NCBI RefSeq assembly: GCF_023701945.1
Contig: NZ_JABAEF010000012.1
Coordinates: 143,922-207,921 of the forward strand
Reading direction: 5' to 3'
DNA length: 64,000 bases
Origin: Rhizobium sp. CG5
GTDB taxonomy: Bacteria > Pseudomonadota > Alphaproteobacteria > Rhizobiales > Rhizobiaceae
Within the stretch, counting starts at the first letter, position 1, and each line of letters opens with the position of its first letter. Below the pieces are notes generated by a model that saw nothing but the letters and a program-made list of their open reading frames with translations, was not told the DNA's origin and searched no databases. This document shows positions 33,100 to 41,816 of the stretch, piece by piece. A program made the translations under genes and the position numbers.

Positions 33100-34164
33100 T
33101 CAACGCTTGTAGATCAGCCAGCTCTTGGAAAAGTCCTTCTTCATACCTTCTTCGAAGAACCGGGTGCGGTTTCGCCCGGTGTTTTTTGCACAGTAAAGGG
33201 CGATGTCCGATTTGCTGTAGAGTTCGCCGGGGTCCTCGCAATCGCCGGCCATGCTGTAGCCGAGCGAAATCGTCACGGGACCGTAGTTGACGCCGCTCTT
33301 GGAGTTCTTGAATGGCGTCGTCTCGAGTGCGATGCGGATGCGCTCGCAGATCATGTTCACTTCGTCGGGCGTATTGCCGTTGACGATCAGAGCGAATTCC
33401 TCGCCGCCGGTGCGCGCCACGAACGTATCCTTGCGCACATTGGCGCGGATGACTGTCGCCACGGTGGCAAGGATCTTGTCGCCGACCGGGTGGCCATAGG
33501 TATCGTTGATCTTCTTGAAATGATCGATATCGATCAGCACCAGCGCCGTCAGGGCCGGGTTGGCAGACTGGGTATAAAGGCTTGCCAGACGGTCGTCGAA
33601 GGCACGGCGATTGGCAAGCCGCGTCAGCGAATCGGTATTGGCGATCCGCTTGTACTCGTCAAGTTCCTTGCGGACCTCGTCCATTTCCTGGGATTTCTGG
33701 CTGACGCTTTCGACGGTCTTTTCGCCATGCGCCATGGTGTCGCCGGTCGCCTCGGTCAGGATGCCGATGGCGCTGCGCAGGATGTCAGCGCTGGCAGTGC
33801 TCTTGGTATTGATCCGGGTATAGGTTTCGCCCAGCAATTTGTTGTAGCTTTCAAGCGAATTCTGTTCCTGCTTCAGCAGGCGCAACAATCCGTCGAGTTC
33901 GGCAACGATCTTGGAATGGGCGGTCTCGAAGACCCGCGTCGGATTGCGGAAATACTGCTCGCCGATCGCGTCGAGGTCGTCCTGGGTGGCGCGGTTGCCC
34001 AGGGCGGCAAGGTCGCGGGTCAGGGCCGGATTGGCACCAATATAGGCCTCGTAGAACAGCTCGTAATTGCGCGGAATCGGCGGTATTCCCATCGTGCGCA
34101 TCGCAAAGGTAATCTGCGCCGCAATGTCAGGAACTTGCGCCTTCGGCGTCGCTGCCGTGTTCAT
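33100..34164 (-). CDS. GGDEF-domain diguanylate cyclase
   Basis: 354 residues from the ATG at 34164 (MNTAATPKA); an upstream start to 34251 seems non-coding. The N-terminal about 180 residues are helical, soluble, and typical of a rhizobial family (IPPIPRNYELFYEAYIG). A coiled coil follows, then the GGDEF domain with DSLTRLANRRAFDDRL and the active-site motif GGEEF near residue 252, so it should make c-di-GMP from GTP. The position of the RxxD inhibitory site reads RKDT, so product inhibition at the canonical I-site is unlikely. Likely cytoplasmic. Confidence 0.92.
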   Translation of the reverse strand: MNTAATPKAQVPDIAAQITFAMRTMGIPPIPRNYELFYEAYIGANPALTRDLAALGNRATQDDLDAIGEQYFRNPTRVFETAHSKIVAELDGLLRLLKQEQNSLESYNKLLGETYTRINTKSTASADILRSAIGILTEATGDTMAHGEKTVESVSQKSQEMDEVRKELDEYKRIANTDSLTRLANRRAFDDRLASLYTQSANPALTALVLIDIDHFKKINDTYGHPVGDKILATVATVIRANVRKDTFVARTGGEEFALIVNGNTPDEVNMICERIRIALETTPFKNSKSGVNYGPVTISLGYSMAGDCEDPGELYSKSDIALYCAKNTGRNRTRFFEEGMKKDFSKSWLIYKR

Positions 34165-34339
34165 CGGCCAACCCCCAATTTTTTCGTAATAACATCCATT
34201 CAGATGGTTACTCCGAATTTGTTTGGAAAGTTTTAATGTCAAACGCCTCAATTGTGGGTGGTAATTCTTTGCGGCGTGGCGGGTAATACTGGGTTAAACC
34301 GTTGAAACTGAAAGGCGAAAAAACCCATAAATGGCGAAC

Positions 34340-34357
34340 GGGGAGCCGTAGCTCCCC
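34340..34357 (-). terminator. Hairpin downstream of class I fumarase gene
   Basis: Perfect 7-bp stem GGGGAGC/GCTCCCC with a CGTA loop, 33 bases past the stop on the minus strand. The T run is weak, so termination efficiency is uncertain. Confidence 0.5.
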
Positions 34358-34389
34358 TTGTGGATGCAATGGAAAGACCGCTTTCGACT

Positions 34390-35997
34390 CTATTCAAGCT
34401 TAAATTCTTGGAAAAAATCATTGCCCTTGTCGTCGGTGACGATGAAGGCCGGGAAGTCCTCCACTTCGATACGCCACACCGCTTCCATGCCGAGTTCCGG
34501 ATATTCCAGCACCTCGACCTTGCGGATACAGTCCTGGGCGAGCCGGGCGGCCGGGCCGCCGATCGAGCCGAGATAGAAGCCACCATGGGCCTTGCAGGCC
34601 TCCCGCACGGCGCGCGAGCGGTTGCCCTTGGCCAGCATCACCATCGAGCCGCCGAACGACTGGAACTGGTCGACGTAACTGTCCATGCGACCAGCGGTCG
34701 TCGGGCCGAACGAGCCGGAGGCATAGCCGGTCGGCGTCTTGGCCGGGCCGGCATAGTAGACCGGGTGGTTCTTCAGATAGTCGGGCATGCCGTCGCCCTT
34801 TTCCAGCCGTTCGCGGATCTTCGAATGGGCCAGGTCGCGGGCAACGATGATCGTGCCGGTCAGCGACAGGCGGGTCTTGACCGGATGCTTGGTCAGTTCG
34901 GCAAGGATGGCGCTCATCGGCTGGTTGAGATCGATCTTGACCACCGAGGCCGACAAGGCGGCCTCGTCGATATCTGGCAGGTATTTCGACGGATCGGCTT
35001 CGAGCTGCTCGATATAGATGCCGTCGCGGGTGATCTTGCCGAGCGCCTGGCGGTCGGCGGAACAGGAGACGCCAAGGCCGATCGGCAGCGATGCGCCGTG
35101 CCGCGGCAGGCGGATGACGCGCACGTCATGGCAGAAATACTTGCCGCCGAACTGCGCGCCGACGCCCATCTGCTGGGTCAGCTTGTGGATTTCCGCTTCC
35201 ATTTCGATATCCCGGAAGGCATGGCCGGTGTCCGAGCCTTGCGTGGGAAGACCGTCGAGATAGCGTGCCGAGGCCAGCTTGACCGTCTTCAGCGTCATTT
35301 CCGCCGACAGGCCGCCGATGACGATGGCCAGATGGTAGGGCGGACAGGCCGCCGTGCCGAGCGACAGGATCTTGTCCTTCAAAAATTCGATCATCCGGTC
35401 ATGGGTCAGGAGCGACGGCGTGCCCTGGTAGAGATAGGTCTTGTTGGCCGAGCCGCCGCCCTTGGCCATGAACAGGAACTTGTAGGCGTCGTCGCCTTCC
35501 TCGTAGATGTCGATCTGGGCCGGCAGATTGGTCTTGGTGTTCTTTTCCTCGAACATCTTCAAAGGCGCCAGCTGCGAGTAGCGCAGGTTGCGGCGCTCAT
35601 AGGCGTCGCGAACGCCGGCCGCCAGTGCCTCGTAATCGCCGCCATCGGTCCAGACACGCCGGCCCTTCTTGGCCATGACGATCGCCGTGCCGGTATCCTG
35701 GCACATCGGCAGGATACCGCCGGCGGCGATATTGGCGTTCTTCAGGAGGTCATAGGCGACGAAGCGGTCGTTGTCGGTGGCTTCGGGATCGTCGAGGATC
35801 GAGGCAAGCTGTTTCAGATGGCCCGGACGCAGCAGATGGTTGATGTCGGCAAGGGCCGTTTCGGCCAGCAGGCGCAGACCCTCCGGCGCGACGCTCAGGA
35901 TGTCCTGGCCCTTGAACGTCTCGACCGAGACATGGTCGGAGGTAATCTTGCGATAGTCAGTGGTGTCTTCGCCGAGGGGAAAGAGGTCGTCAGCCAT
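34390..35997 (-). CDS. Fumarate hydratase, class I (iron-sulfur)
   Basis: 535 residues. It interconverts fumarate and malate with a [4Fe-4S] cluster. The cluster ligand candidates are C99 in PMCQDTGTA and the cysteines in AACPPYH and VSCSADRQ. The C-terminal beta subunit region has SLTGTIIVARD, YYAGPAKTP and GSFGPTTAGRMD. Alpha and beta parts are fused in one chain, as in E. coli FumA/FumB. ATG at 35997. Class I enzymes are oxygen- and superoxide-sensitive; a stable class II enzyme is encoded 450 bases away on the same strand. Confidence 0.94.
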   Translation of the reverse strand: MADDLFPLGEDTTDYRKITSDHVSVETFKGQDILSVAPEGLRLLAETALADINHLLRPGHLKQLASILDDPEATDNDRFVAYDLLKNANIAAGGILPMCQDTGTAIVMAKKGRRVWTDGGDYEALAAGVRDAYERRNLRYSQLAPLKMFEEKNTKTNLPAQIDIYEEGDDAYKFLFMAKGGGSANKTYLYQGTPSLLTHDRMIEFLKDKILSLGTAACPPYHLAIVIGGLSAEMTLKTVKLASARYLDGLPTQGSDTGHAFRDIEMEAEIHKLTQQMGVGAQFGGKYFCHDVRVIRLPRHGASLPIGLGVSCSADRQALGKITRDGIYIEQLEADPSKYLPDIDEAALSASVVKIDLNQPMSAILAELTKHPVKTRLSLTGTIIVARDLAHSKIRERLEKGDGMPDYLKNHPVYYAGPAKTPTGYASGSFGPTTAGRMDSYVDQFQSFGGSMVMLAKGNRSRAVREACKAHGGFYLGSIGGPAARLAQDCIRKVEVLEYPELGMEAVWRIEVEDFPAFIVTDDKGNDFFQEFKLE

Positions 35998-36101
35998 CAG
36001 TCAAAAGCCTTTCGGAGGCAGGTTGTCGGATGGTGTGGTGTACGGCGGCGCTGGTTAAATTTCAATGATTCTAAAGAGGCCGGCGGGATGGGCGATGGCG
36101 C

Positions 36102-36362
36102 TCAGGCAAGGTCGCCCATGGCGCGAAGGAAATTGGCGGCGTTGGCGTTATCCCGACCGTTCATCGCCAGGCCCCGCTCATAGACTTTCTTCAACTCCAG
36201 CTCGAACTCCCGCTGATCCAAGCCCGACTGCCACGCGGTCAGCGCCTCCTGCACCACCTGGCTGGCATTGGCATAGACGCCCGCCGCGACCAGCGCCTCG
36301 ATCCGGGCCGCGAGGTCCGGATCGAGATAAACCGTCAGTTGTTGTTTGGCGAGGTGCAGCAT
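36102..36362 (-). CDS. ParD-like ribbon-helix-helix antitoxin, solitary
   Basis: 86 residues: an N-terminal beta strand QQLTVYLDPDLAARIEALVAAGVYANASQVVQEAL forms a ribbon-helix-helix DNA-binding fold of the ParD/CopG type, followed by a helical toxin-binding-like tail. ParD antitoxins normally sit directly before parE and neutralise it. Here the stop is followed by 104 bases and then the class I fumarase gene, with no room for ParE, and none is seen on either strand. It may be a relic of a toxin-antitoxin pair, an anti-toxin against a distant ParE, or a regulator. Confidence 0.75.
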   Translation of the reverse strand: MLHLAKQQLTVYLDPDLAARIEALVAAGVYANASQVVQEALTAWQSGLDQREFELELKKVYERGLAMNGRDNANAANFLRAMGDLA

Positions 36363-36399
36363 GAATGGAACATTAGCGGATTCGCAATCAAAGCGGTAT

Positions 36400-36435
36400 C
36401 CCCCTTGTGCAGACTTCTGTGGACTGCGAAGGGGG
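36400..36435 (-). terminator. Hairpin downstream of fumC
   Basis: CCCCCTT/AAGGGGG arms with an imperfect inner stem, about 12 bases after the fumC stop on the minus strand and before the ParD-like gene. No T run. Confidence 0.35.
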
Positions 36436-36446
36436 CGGGCCGTGGA

Positions 36447-37838
36447 TTATTTCGGTCCGATCATCAGCTCCGGCCGCACATACGTGTCGAACTCTTCGTT
36501 GGTGAGATATCCTCCACCGACGGCTTCTTCGCGCAGCGTCGTGCCGTTCTTGTGGGCGGTCTTGGCAATCTTGGCGCAGGCGTCGTAGCCGAGCTTGCCG
36601 TTCAGCGCCGTCACCAGCATCAGCGAGTTTTCGACGCCCTTCCGAATATTGTCCTCGCGCGCCTCGATGCCGACCACGCAATTGTCGGTGAACGAGACGC
36701 TCGCATCGCCGAGCAGCTGCACCGACTGCAGGAAATTATAGGCCATCATCGGATTGTAGACGTTGAGCTCGAAATGCCCCTGGCTGCCGGCAAACGTGAT
36801 GGCGGCGTTGTTGCCGAAAATGTGGGCGCAAACCTGGGTCAGCGCTTCCGACTGGGTCGGATTGACCTTGCCCGGCATGATCGACGAGCCCGGTTCGTTT
36901 TCCGGCAGCGACAGTTCGCCCAGGCCAGCGCGCGGGCCGGAGCCCAGAAAGCGGATATCGTTGGCGATCTTGAACAGCGCAGCGGCAGCGGCATTGATCG
37001 CGCCGTGCGAAAACACCATGGCGTCGTGGGCGGCCAGCGCCTCGAACTTGTTCGGCGCCGTCACGAAGGGCAGGCCGGTAATCGTGGCAATCTCGGCCGC
37101 TACCTTTTCGGCAAAGCCGATCGGCGCGTTCAGGCCGGTGCCGACCGCGGTGCCGCCCTGGGCCAGCTCGTAAAGGCCCGGCAGCGTCAGTTCGATCCGC
37201 TTGATGGCCGAGGCGACCTGCGCGGCATAGCCGGAAAATTCCTGGCCGAGCGTCAGCGGCGTGGCATCCTGGGTATGGGTGCGGCCGATCTTGATGATCG
37301 AGGCAAAGGCATTGGCCTTGGCGTCGAGGGCTGCATGCAGGTGCTTCAGCCCCGGCAGAAGATGGTGGACGATCTGCTCAGCGCAGGCAATGTGCATGGC
37401 CGTCGGATAGGTATCGTTCGACGACTGGCTCATGTTGACATGGTCGTTGGGATGCACCGGCTTTTTCGAGCCCATCACGCCGCCGAGCATTTCGATCGCC
37501 CGGTTGGAGATCACCTCATTGGCGTTCATGTTCGACTGCGTGCCGGAACCGGTCTGCCAGACGACGAGCGGGAAATGATCGTTCAGCTTGCCGTCGATCA
37601 CCTCCTGGGCCGCCACGATGATCATGTCGCCAAGGCCCTGGTCGAGCTGGCCGAGCGCGATATTGGCGCGGGCCGCCGCCTGCTTGACGATGCCCAGCGC
37701 CCGCACGACGGCGGCTGGCTGCTTTTCCCAGCCGATCTTGAAATTGCCGAGCGAGCGTTGCGCCTGCGCGCCCCAATAGCGGTCGCCGGCAACCTCGATA
37801 GGGCCAAACGTGTCGGTTTCGATGCGGGTCTGTGTCAT
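36447..37838 (-). CDS. fumC: Fumarate hydratase, class II
   Basis: 463 residues from the ATG at 37838, the standard FumC length. It has TDTFGPIEVAGDRYWGAQAQRSL, QTGSGTQSNMNANEVI, NDHVNMSQSSNDTYPTAMH and the superfamily signature GSSIMPGKVNPTQ. It is an oxygen-stable homotetrameric fumarase of the TCA cycle. The frame upstream to 37982 is rejected. It faces the arsR gene across a 157-base divergent region. Confidence 0.96.
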   Translation of the reverse strand: MTQTRIETDTFGPIEVAGDRYWGAQAQRSLGNFKIGWEKQPAAVVRALGIVKQAAARANIALGQLDQGLGDMIIVAAQEVIDGKLNDHFPLVVWQTGSGTQSNMNANEVISNRAIEMLGGVMGSKKPVHPNDHVNMSQSSNDTYPTAMHIACAEQIVHHLLPGLKHLHAALDAKANAFASIIKIGRTHTQDATPLTLGQEFSGYAAQVASAIKRIELTLPGLYELAQGGTAVGTGLNAPIGFAEKVAAEIATITGLPFVTAPNKFEALAAHDAMVFSHGAINAAAAALFKIANDIRFLGSGPRAGLGELSLPENEPGSSIMPGKVNPTQSEALTQVCAHIFGNNAAITFAGSQGHFELNVYNPMMAYNFLQSVQLLGDASVSFTDNCVVGIEAREDNIRKGVENSLMLVTALNGKLGYDACAKIAKTAHKNGTTLREEAVGGGYLTNEEFDTYVRPELMIGPK

Positions 37839-37920
37839 AGGAGGTCTCCGGGACTGCAAGGGGCAAAACGTGTCGAACCCTATGTAGCGTCTTGACCCCA
37901 TGCCGCCAACGCCAATCCAT

Positions 37921-37985
37921 ATCATGAATAGCAAATTCAACTTATTGCGCGCATTTGTCGCTTGCAATGTTCTATAATTCATGAT
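37921..37985. promoter_or_regulatory. Inverted repeat around the arsR promoter region
   Basis: ATCATGAAT at 37921-37929 and ATTCATGAT at 37977-37985 are perfect 9-base inverted arms 47 bases apart in the fumC/arsR divergent gap. The second arm lies just before the preferred arsR ATG (37996), so ArsR could loop or block its own promoter here. Binding is inference. Confidence 0.4.
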
Positions 37986-37995
37986 TTATGGAAAT

Positions 37996-38328
37996 ATGGA
38001 TAAGAAACACACTTTGGACGCCATGTCGGCGCTGGCCCACGAGGGGCGGCTCGATGTTTTCCGCTTGCTGGTGCGCGCCGCACCGCAGGGCATGTATGCC
38101 GGCGATATCGCCGCAGCTCTTGATGTGCGCGCCAATACGTTGTCGGCCAACCTGACCATTCTGTCCAATGCCGGACTGGTTGAGGGGGAGCGGGAAGGGC
38201 GCAATATCCGCTATCGTGCCGATATGGACGCGATGCGCGGCATGCTGGCCTTTCTGCTGGAGGATTGTTGTGGGGGATCGCCAGAGCTGTGCCAGCCCGT
38301 GCTGGATGAAATAGCCTGTCGCTGTTGA
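37996..38328 (+). CDS. arsR: ArsR-family arsenite-responsive repressor
   Basis: 110 residues from ATG 37996; an ATG at 37981 is an alternative. The winged helix is typical (LAHEGRLDVFRLL, RANTLSANLTILSNAGLV). The C-terminus holds C91, C92, C99, C108 and C110. The CC-x6-C spacing resembles the C-terminal arsenite site of the ArsR type known from Acidithiobacillus (Cys95, 96, 102, from memory) rather than the classical N-terminal CVC motif. It heads a short ars operon, so As(III) binding should release the operon. Tight spacing (10 bases) with arsC. Confidence 0.9.
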   Translation: MDKKHTLDAMSALAHEGRLDVFRLLVRAAPQGMYAGDIAAALDVRANTLSANLTILSNAGLVEGEREGRNIRYRADMDAMRGMLAFLLEDCCGGSPELCQPVLDEIACRC

Positions 38329-38338
38329 GGGACTGACC

Positions 38339-38836
38339 ATGGATAACAAGCATTTCAACGTGCTCTTCCTGTGCACGGGCAATACCGCACGCTCTATCAT
38401 TGCGGAAGCATGCCTCAACCGGGAAGGGCAGGGCCGCTTCACCGCCTTTTCCGCCGGCTCACACCCCAAGGGCACGGTCAATCCCCACGCTATCGAGCTT
38501 CTGAAGCGCTTGAACCACGAGACGTCGGGTTTTCGTTCCAAGAGTTGGGAAGAGTTCGCCGTTCCCGGCGCGCCAAAAATGGATTTCGTCTTCACGGTCT
38601 GCGATCAGGCGGCTGCCGAAGCCTGTCCGGTCTGGCCCGGCCAGCCGATGACGGCCCATTGGGGTGTTCCCGATCCCGCCGCCGTCGAAGGCACCGAGCC
38701 GGAAAAGGCGCTGGCCTTCGCCGACACCTATCGCATGCTGAGCCACCGCATCTCGATCTTCGTCAACCTGCCGATGGCAAGCCTCGACAGGCTGGCATTG
38801 CAGAAGCGGCTGACCGATATCGGCACGCAGGGCTGA
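38339..38836 (+). CDS. arsC: Arsenate reductase ArsC, low-molecular-weight phosphatase type
   Basis: 165 residues. The P-loop CTGNTARS (C12 to S19) and C88 and C96 give the three-cysteine relay of thioredoxin-coupled ArsC; the DP loop is in VPDPAAVEG. It reduces arsenate to arsenite in the cytoplasm. ATG at 38339, 10 bases after arsR. The next gene is an aquaporin, through which arsenite can leave. Confidence 0.92.
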   Translation: MDNKHFNVLFLCTGNTARSIIAEACLNREGQGRFTAFSAGSHPKGTVNPHAIELLKRLNHETSGFRSKSWEEFAVPGAPKMDFVFTVCDQAAAEACPVWPGQPMTAHWGVPDPAAVEGTEPEKALAFADTYRMLSHRISIFVNLPMASLDRLALQKRLTDIGTQG

Positions 38837-38875
38837 CATCGTGGCCAATGGCGTCGGGTTTGATCAAGGGGGGCA

Positions 38876-39565
38876 ATGCCTGTGACATTGGCACAACGGC
38901 TGGCGGCCGAATTCTTGGGGTCGGTTTTGCTTCTGGCAACGGTGGTCGGCTCCGGCATCATGGCCGAGGCGCTGGCCGGCGGCAATATTGCGGTCGCCCT
39001 GCTCGGCAACACCATCCCGACCGGCGCCATGCTCGTCGTGCTGATCGCCATGCTCGGGCCGATCTCAGGTGCCCATTTCAATCCGGCAGTGACATTGGTC
39101 TTTCGGATGAAGGGCGAAATCAGCAATCAGGACGCGCTGGCCTATATCGCGGTTCAGCTTGGCGGGGCGCTCTGCGGCGTGCTGCTGGCGCATCTGATGT
39201 TCGATCTGCCGATATGGCAGGCCTCGGCCAAGGTCAGGACGGGCTACGGGCAATGGGTCTCCGAAGCGGTCGCCACATTTGGCCTCGTGTTCACCATTCT
39301 GGCAACCCGTCGCTTCAAGCCGGAGACAATCCCGATGGCGGTGGGGCTTTACATCACCGCCGCTTACTGGTTCACCGCATCGACCTCTTTCGCCAATCCT
39401 GCCGTGACGGTGGCGCGCGCCTTTTCAGACAGTTTCGCCGGCATTCGTCCAGCAGATGTACCGGGTTTCGTGCTGGTACAGGTCATCGGCGCCGGGCTGG
39501 CCCTCTTCTTCGCCGACTGGCTGCTTGCCACCCGGCCGGTCAGATCAGGGCAGACTGAGTCGTAG
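38876..39565 (+). CDS. MIP-family aquaglyceroporin (arsenite channel, AqpS-like)
   Basis: 229 residues, six membrane helices. The two NPA boxes are intact: HFNPAVTL and FANPAVTVAR. The second half shows the conserved helix with YWFTASTSFANPAV. ATG 38876 with a strong GGGGGG ribosome site. In Sinorhizobium meliloti an aquaporin AqpS in the arsRC operon lets arsenite flow out down its gradient instead of using ArsB pumps; this gene follows arsC in the same way, and no ArsB/Acr3 or ArsH gene is present here. Substrate is inferred from context. Confidence 0.87.
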   Translation: MPVTLAQRLAAEFLGSVLLLATVVGSGIMAEALAGGNIAVALLGNTIPTGAMLVVLIAMLGPISGAHFNPAVTLVFRMKGEISNQDALAYIAVQLGGALCGVLLAHLMFDLPIWQASAKVRTGYGQWVSEAVATFGLVFTILATRRFKPETIPMAVGLYITAAYWFTASTSFANPAVTVARAFSDSFAGIRPADVPGFVLVQVIGAGLALFFADWLLATRPVRSGQTES

Positions 39566-39857
39566 GGTGTTGCTTCCGTGTCATTTTTGGCACGGAGAGT
39601 GGCAATCTTGACCCATGGTCCGGCGCGGACACGAGCGATCCGAAATCACATCTGCTTGCGTAAATAAAAAATTCACGAATATTTACATTAGATTTACCGA
39701 TTGCCGGTCACCTTGGTGGCGCGGTTCTCACACAAAATTGACAGCCGCATTCATTGACGGTTGATGTACAGAATCTTTTCAATGGCGAAGCTATGGGCTA
39801 GTCATCCGTCAAACGTCAATCCGGCGCAAATCCGGCTGGCTGCGAGATAGATTGGGA

Positions 39858-41774
39858 ATGAAATTGCGAATGACCAGACATAGACGAATCGCAGGAACGG
39901 CAATGCTGGCTGCGATGACGGCCCTGAGCGGCGTTCCGGCAACGGCTGACGCCGCAACCCTGATGGACCTGCTGCGGGGCGGGCCAGGTCGTAGCCAGAA
40001 CCAGACGATGTCAGGCGCCGGTGAGCGCACGATGTTCGGTTCCGACCGGCGCAGCAGCGACGCAGGCCTGGCTGACATGAGCGATCCGGAGCCCCTGCCG
40101 AAGATCAGCGGTCCGCGCTACTATACCTACAAGCCTGAGCCGCTGCGCGCCATGGTGATCCGCCAGACCGCGTCGGTCGCTGTCAACGAAGACGTCGCCA
40201 CGGGGTCGATCACAGATGCCGGACAGGCTGTTGATCCGCGTGCCGCGATGGCATCCGTCCGGGTCCAGGCCACCGACGATGTCGCCGATGCGGTCGAGGC
40301 CTATTACAACGACAACAATCGTCCGCTGCTCTGGATGCAGGACGGCGCGGTGACGGACAAGGCCCGCAAGGCGCTTGAGGCGATGAGCCGCGCCGCCGAG
40401 GTTGGCCTTGATCCGCAGGACTATGCCGTCGCTCTGCCGACCGAGCCGGCCGATGCCGCCGATCCGGCGGCCCACATGGCCGACCTCATGCGCTTTGAAC
40501 TGGCGCTGTCGGCCAAGACCCTGACCTATGTGCAGGATACGGTGCGCGGCCGCATCGATCCCAACAAGCTGTCGGGGTATCACGATCTGAAGCGCAAGAC
40601 CGTCAATCTGGCGCCGGTGCTCAACATGATGCGCCTCAGCCCCGATGTCGCCGCCTATCTCAAGAGCCGCGATCCGTCGACGACGCAGTTTGTCGCGTTG
40701 AAATCGGAACTCGATCGGTTGCGCATCGAGGACAAAACTGCCGGCCCCGGCATTACCATCGCCGCTGGCACGCTTTTGAAGCCGGGCAACAGCAGTCCCG
40801 AAACGGCCAATATCATTGCCGCCATTCGCGAGAATGCCAGCGATGCGCTGAAGGTCGAGCATGCCCTGACGCTTGCCAATTACACGGGTACGCTGGAATA
40901 TACGCCGGAACTGGTCGCTCTGGTCGAAGGCTTCCAGCAGGAGCGCGGCCTGAAGGCCGACGGCGTCGTCGGTCAGGCGACGATCCGCGCCATCACCGGT
41001 CACAGCAATGCCGAGAAGATCGACAAGCTGATCGTCGCCATGGAGCAGTTGCGCTGGATGCCGAACGATCTTGGTGGGCGCTACGTGTTCATCAACCAGC
41101 CGGCCTTCCAGGCCTATTACTTCAACGGCGGCAAGCAGGAAGTCGCTATGCGCGTCGTGGTCGGTTCCCGCTCGAACCAGACCTATTTCTTCAACGACCA
41201 GATCGAGACGGTCGAGTTCAACCCCTATTGGGGCGTGCCGCAGTCGATCATCGTCAACGAGATGCTGCCGAAACTGCGCTCGGATCCGAGCTACCTCGAC
41301 CGGTTGGGCTATGAGGTCAGCTATGGCGGTCGCAAGGTCTCCTCGACGGATGTCGACTGGAACACGACCCACAGCGTCGATGTGCGCCAGCCGCCGGGCG
41401 GCGACAATGCGCTGGGCGAATTGAAGATCCTGTTCCCCAATACCCACGCGATCTACATGCACGACACGCCGTCGAAGAGCTTCTTCCAGCGCGACATGCG
41501 GGCCCTGAGCCATGGCTGCGTGCGTCTGGCCGAGCCGCGCGTCATGGCGGCGGCGGTGATGGGCACCAATGTCGCCGATATCGCCAAACAGATCGCCTCC
41601 GGCCAGAACCGCGCCGTGCAGGTGCCGCAGAAGATCCCGGTCTATGTGTCCTATTTCACGGCCTGGCCGAATGATGCCGGACAGGTGCAGTTCTTCGACG
41701 ACGTCTATGGTCGCGACGACTATACCCGCAAGGCCTTTGCCGCGACGACGGCGGCACGCGAAGCCCGCAGCTGA
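39858..41774 (+). CDS. L,D-transpeptidase (YkuD family, YcbB-like)
   Basis: 638 residues from the ATG at 39858 (the first in-frame codon is TTG; M5 at 39870 is an alternative). Layout: signal peptide (to about ATADAA), a long N-terminal region with low complexity, a helical scaffold domain, a peptidoglycan-binding fold (LVEGFQQERGLKADGVVGQATIRAI) and a YkuD domain ending SHGCVRLAEP with nucleophile C554 and an upstream HDTPSK. It forms 3-3 peptidoglycan crosslinks or attaches proteins in the periplasm. Preceded by a 292-base upstream region. Confidence 0.9.
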   Translation: MKLRMTRHRRIAGTAMLAAMTALSGVPATADAATLMDLLRGGPGRSQNQTMSGAGERTMFGSDRRSSDAGLADMSDPEPLPKISGPRYYTYKPEPLRAMVIRQTASVAVNEDVATGSITDAGQAVDPRAAMASVRVQATDDVADAVEAYYNDNNRPLLWMQDGAVTDKARKALEAMSRAAEVGLDPQDYAVALPTEPADAADPAAHMADLMRFELALSAKTLTYVQDTVRGRIDPNKLSGYHDLKRKTVNLAPVLNMMRLSPDVAAYLKSRDPSTTQFVALKSELDRLRIEDKTAGPGITIAAGTLLKPGNSSPETANIIAAIRENASDALKVEHALTLANYTGTLEYTPELVALVEGFQQERGLKADGVVGQATIRAITGHSNAEKIDKLIVAMEQLRWMPNDLGGRYVFINQPAFQAYYFNGGKQEVAMRVVVGSRSNQTYFFNDQIETVEFNPYWGVPQSIIVNEMLPKLRSDPSYLDRLGYEVSYGGRKVSSTDVDWNTTHSVDVRQPPGGDNALGELKILFPNTHAIYMHDTPSKSFFQRDMRALSHGCVRLAEPRVMAAAVMGTNVADIAKQIASGQNRAVQVPQKIPVYVSYFTAWPNDAGQVQFFDDVYGRDDYTRKAFAATTAAREARS

Positions 41775-41816
41775 TCGCCTGTCGTCCGTCTGGCTTCGAT
41801 CGATCGCAGGGGGCCG

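Noticed and set aside
35998..36101. Search for a ParE toxin next to the ParD-like gene
   Set aside because: Only 104 bases separate it from the class I fumarase start, and no ParE-like peptide is found on either strand or beyond the upstream fumC hairpin.
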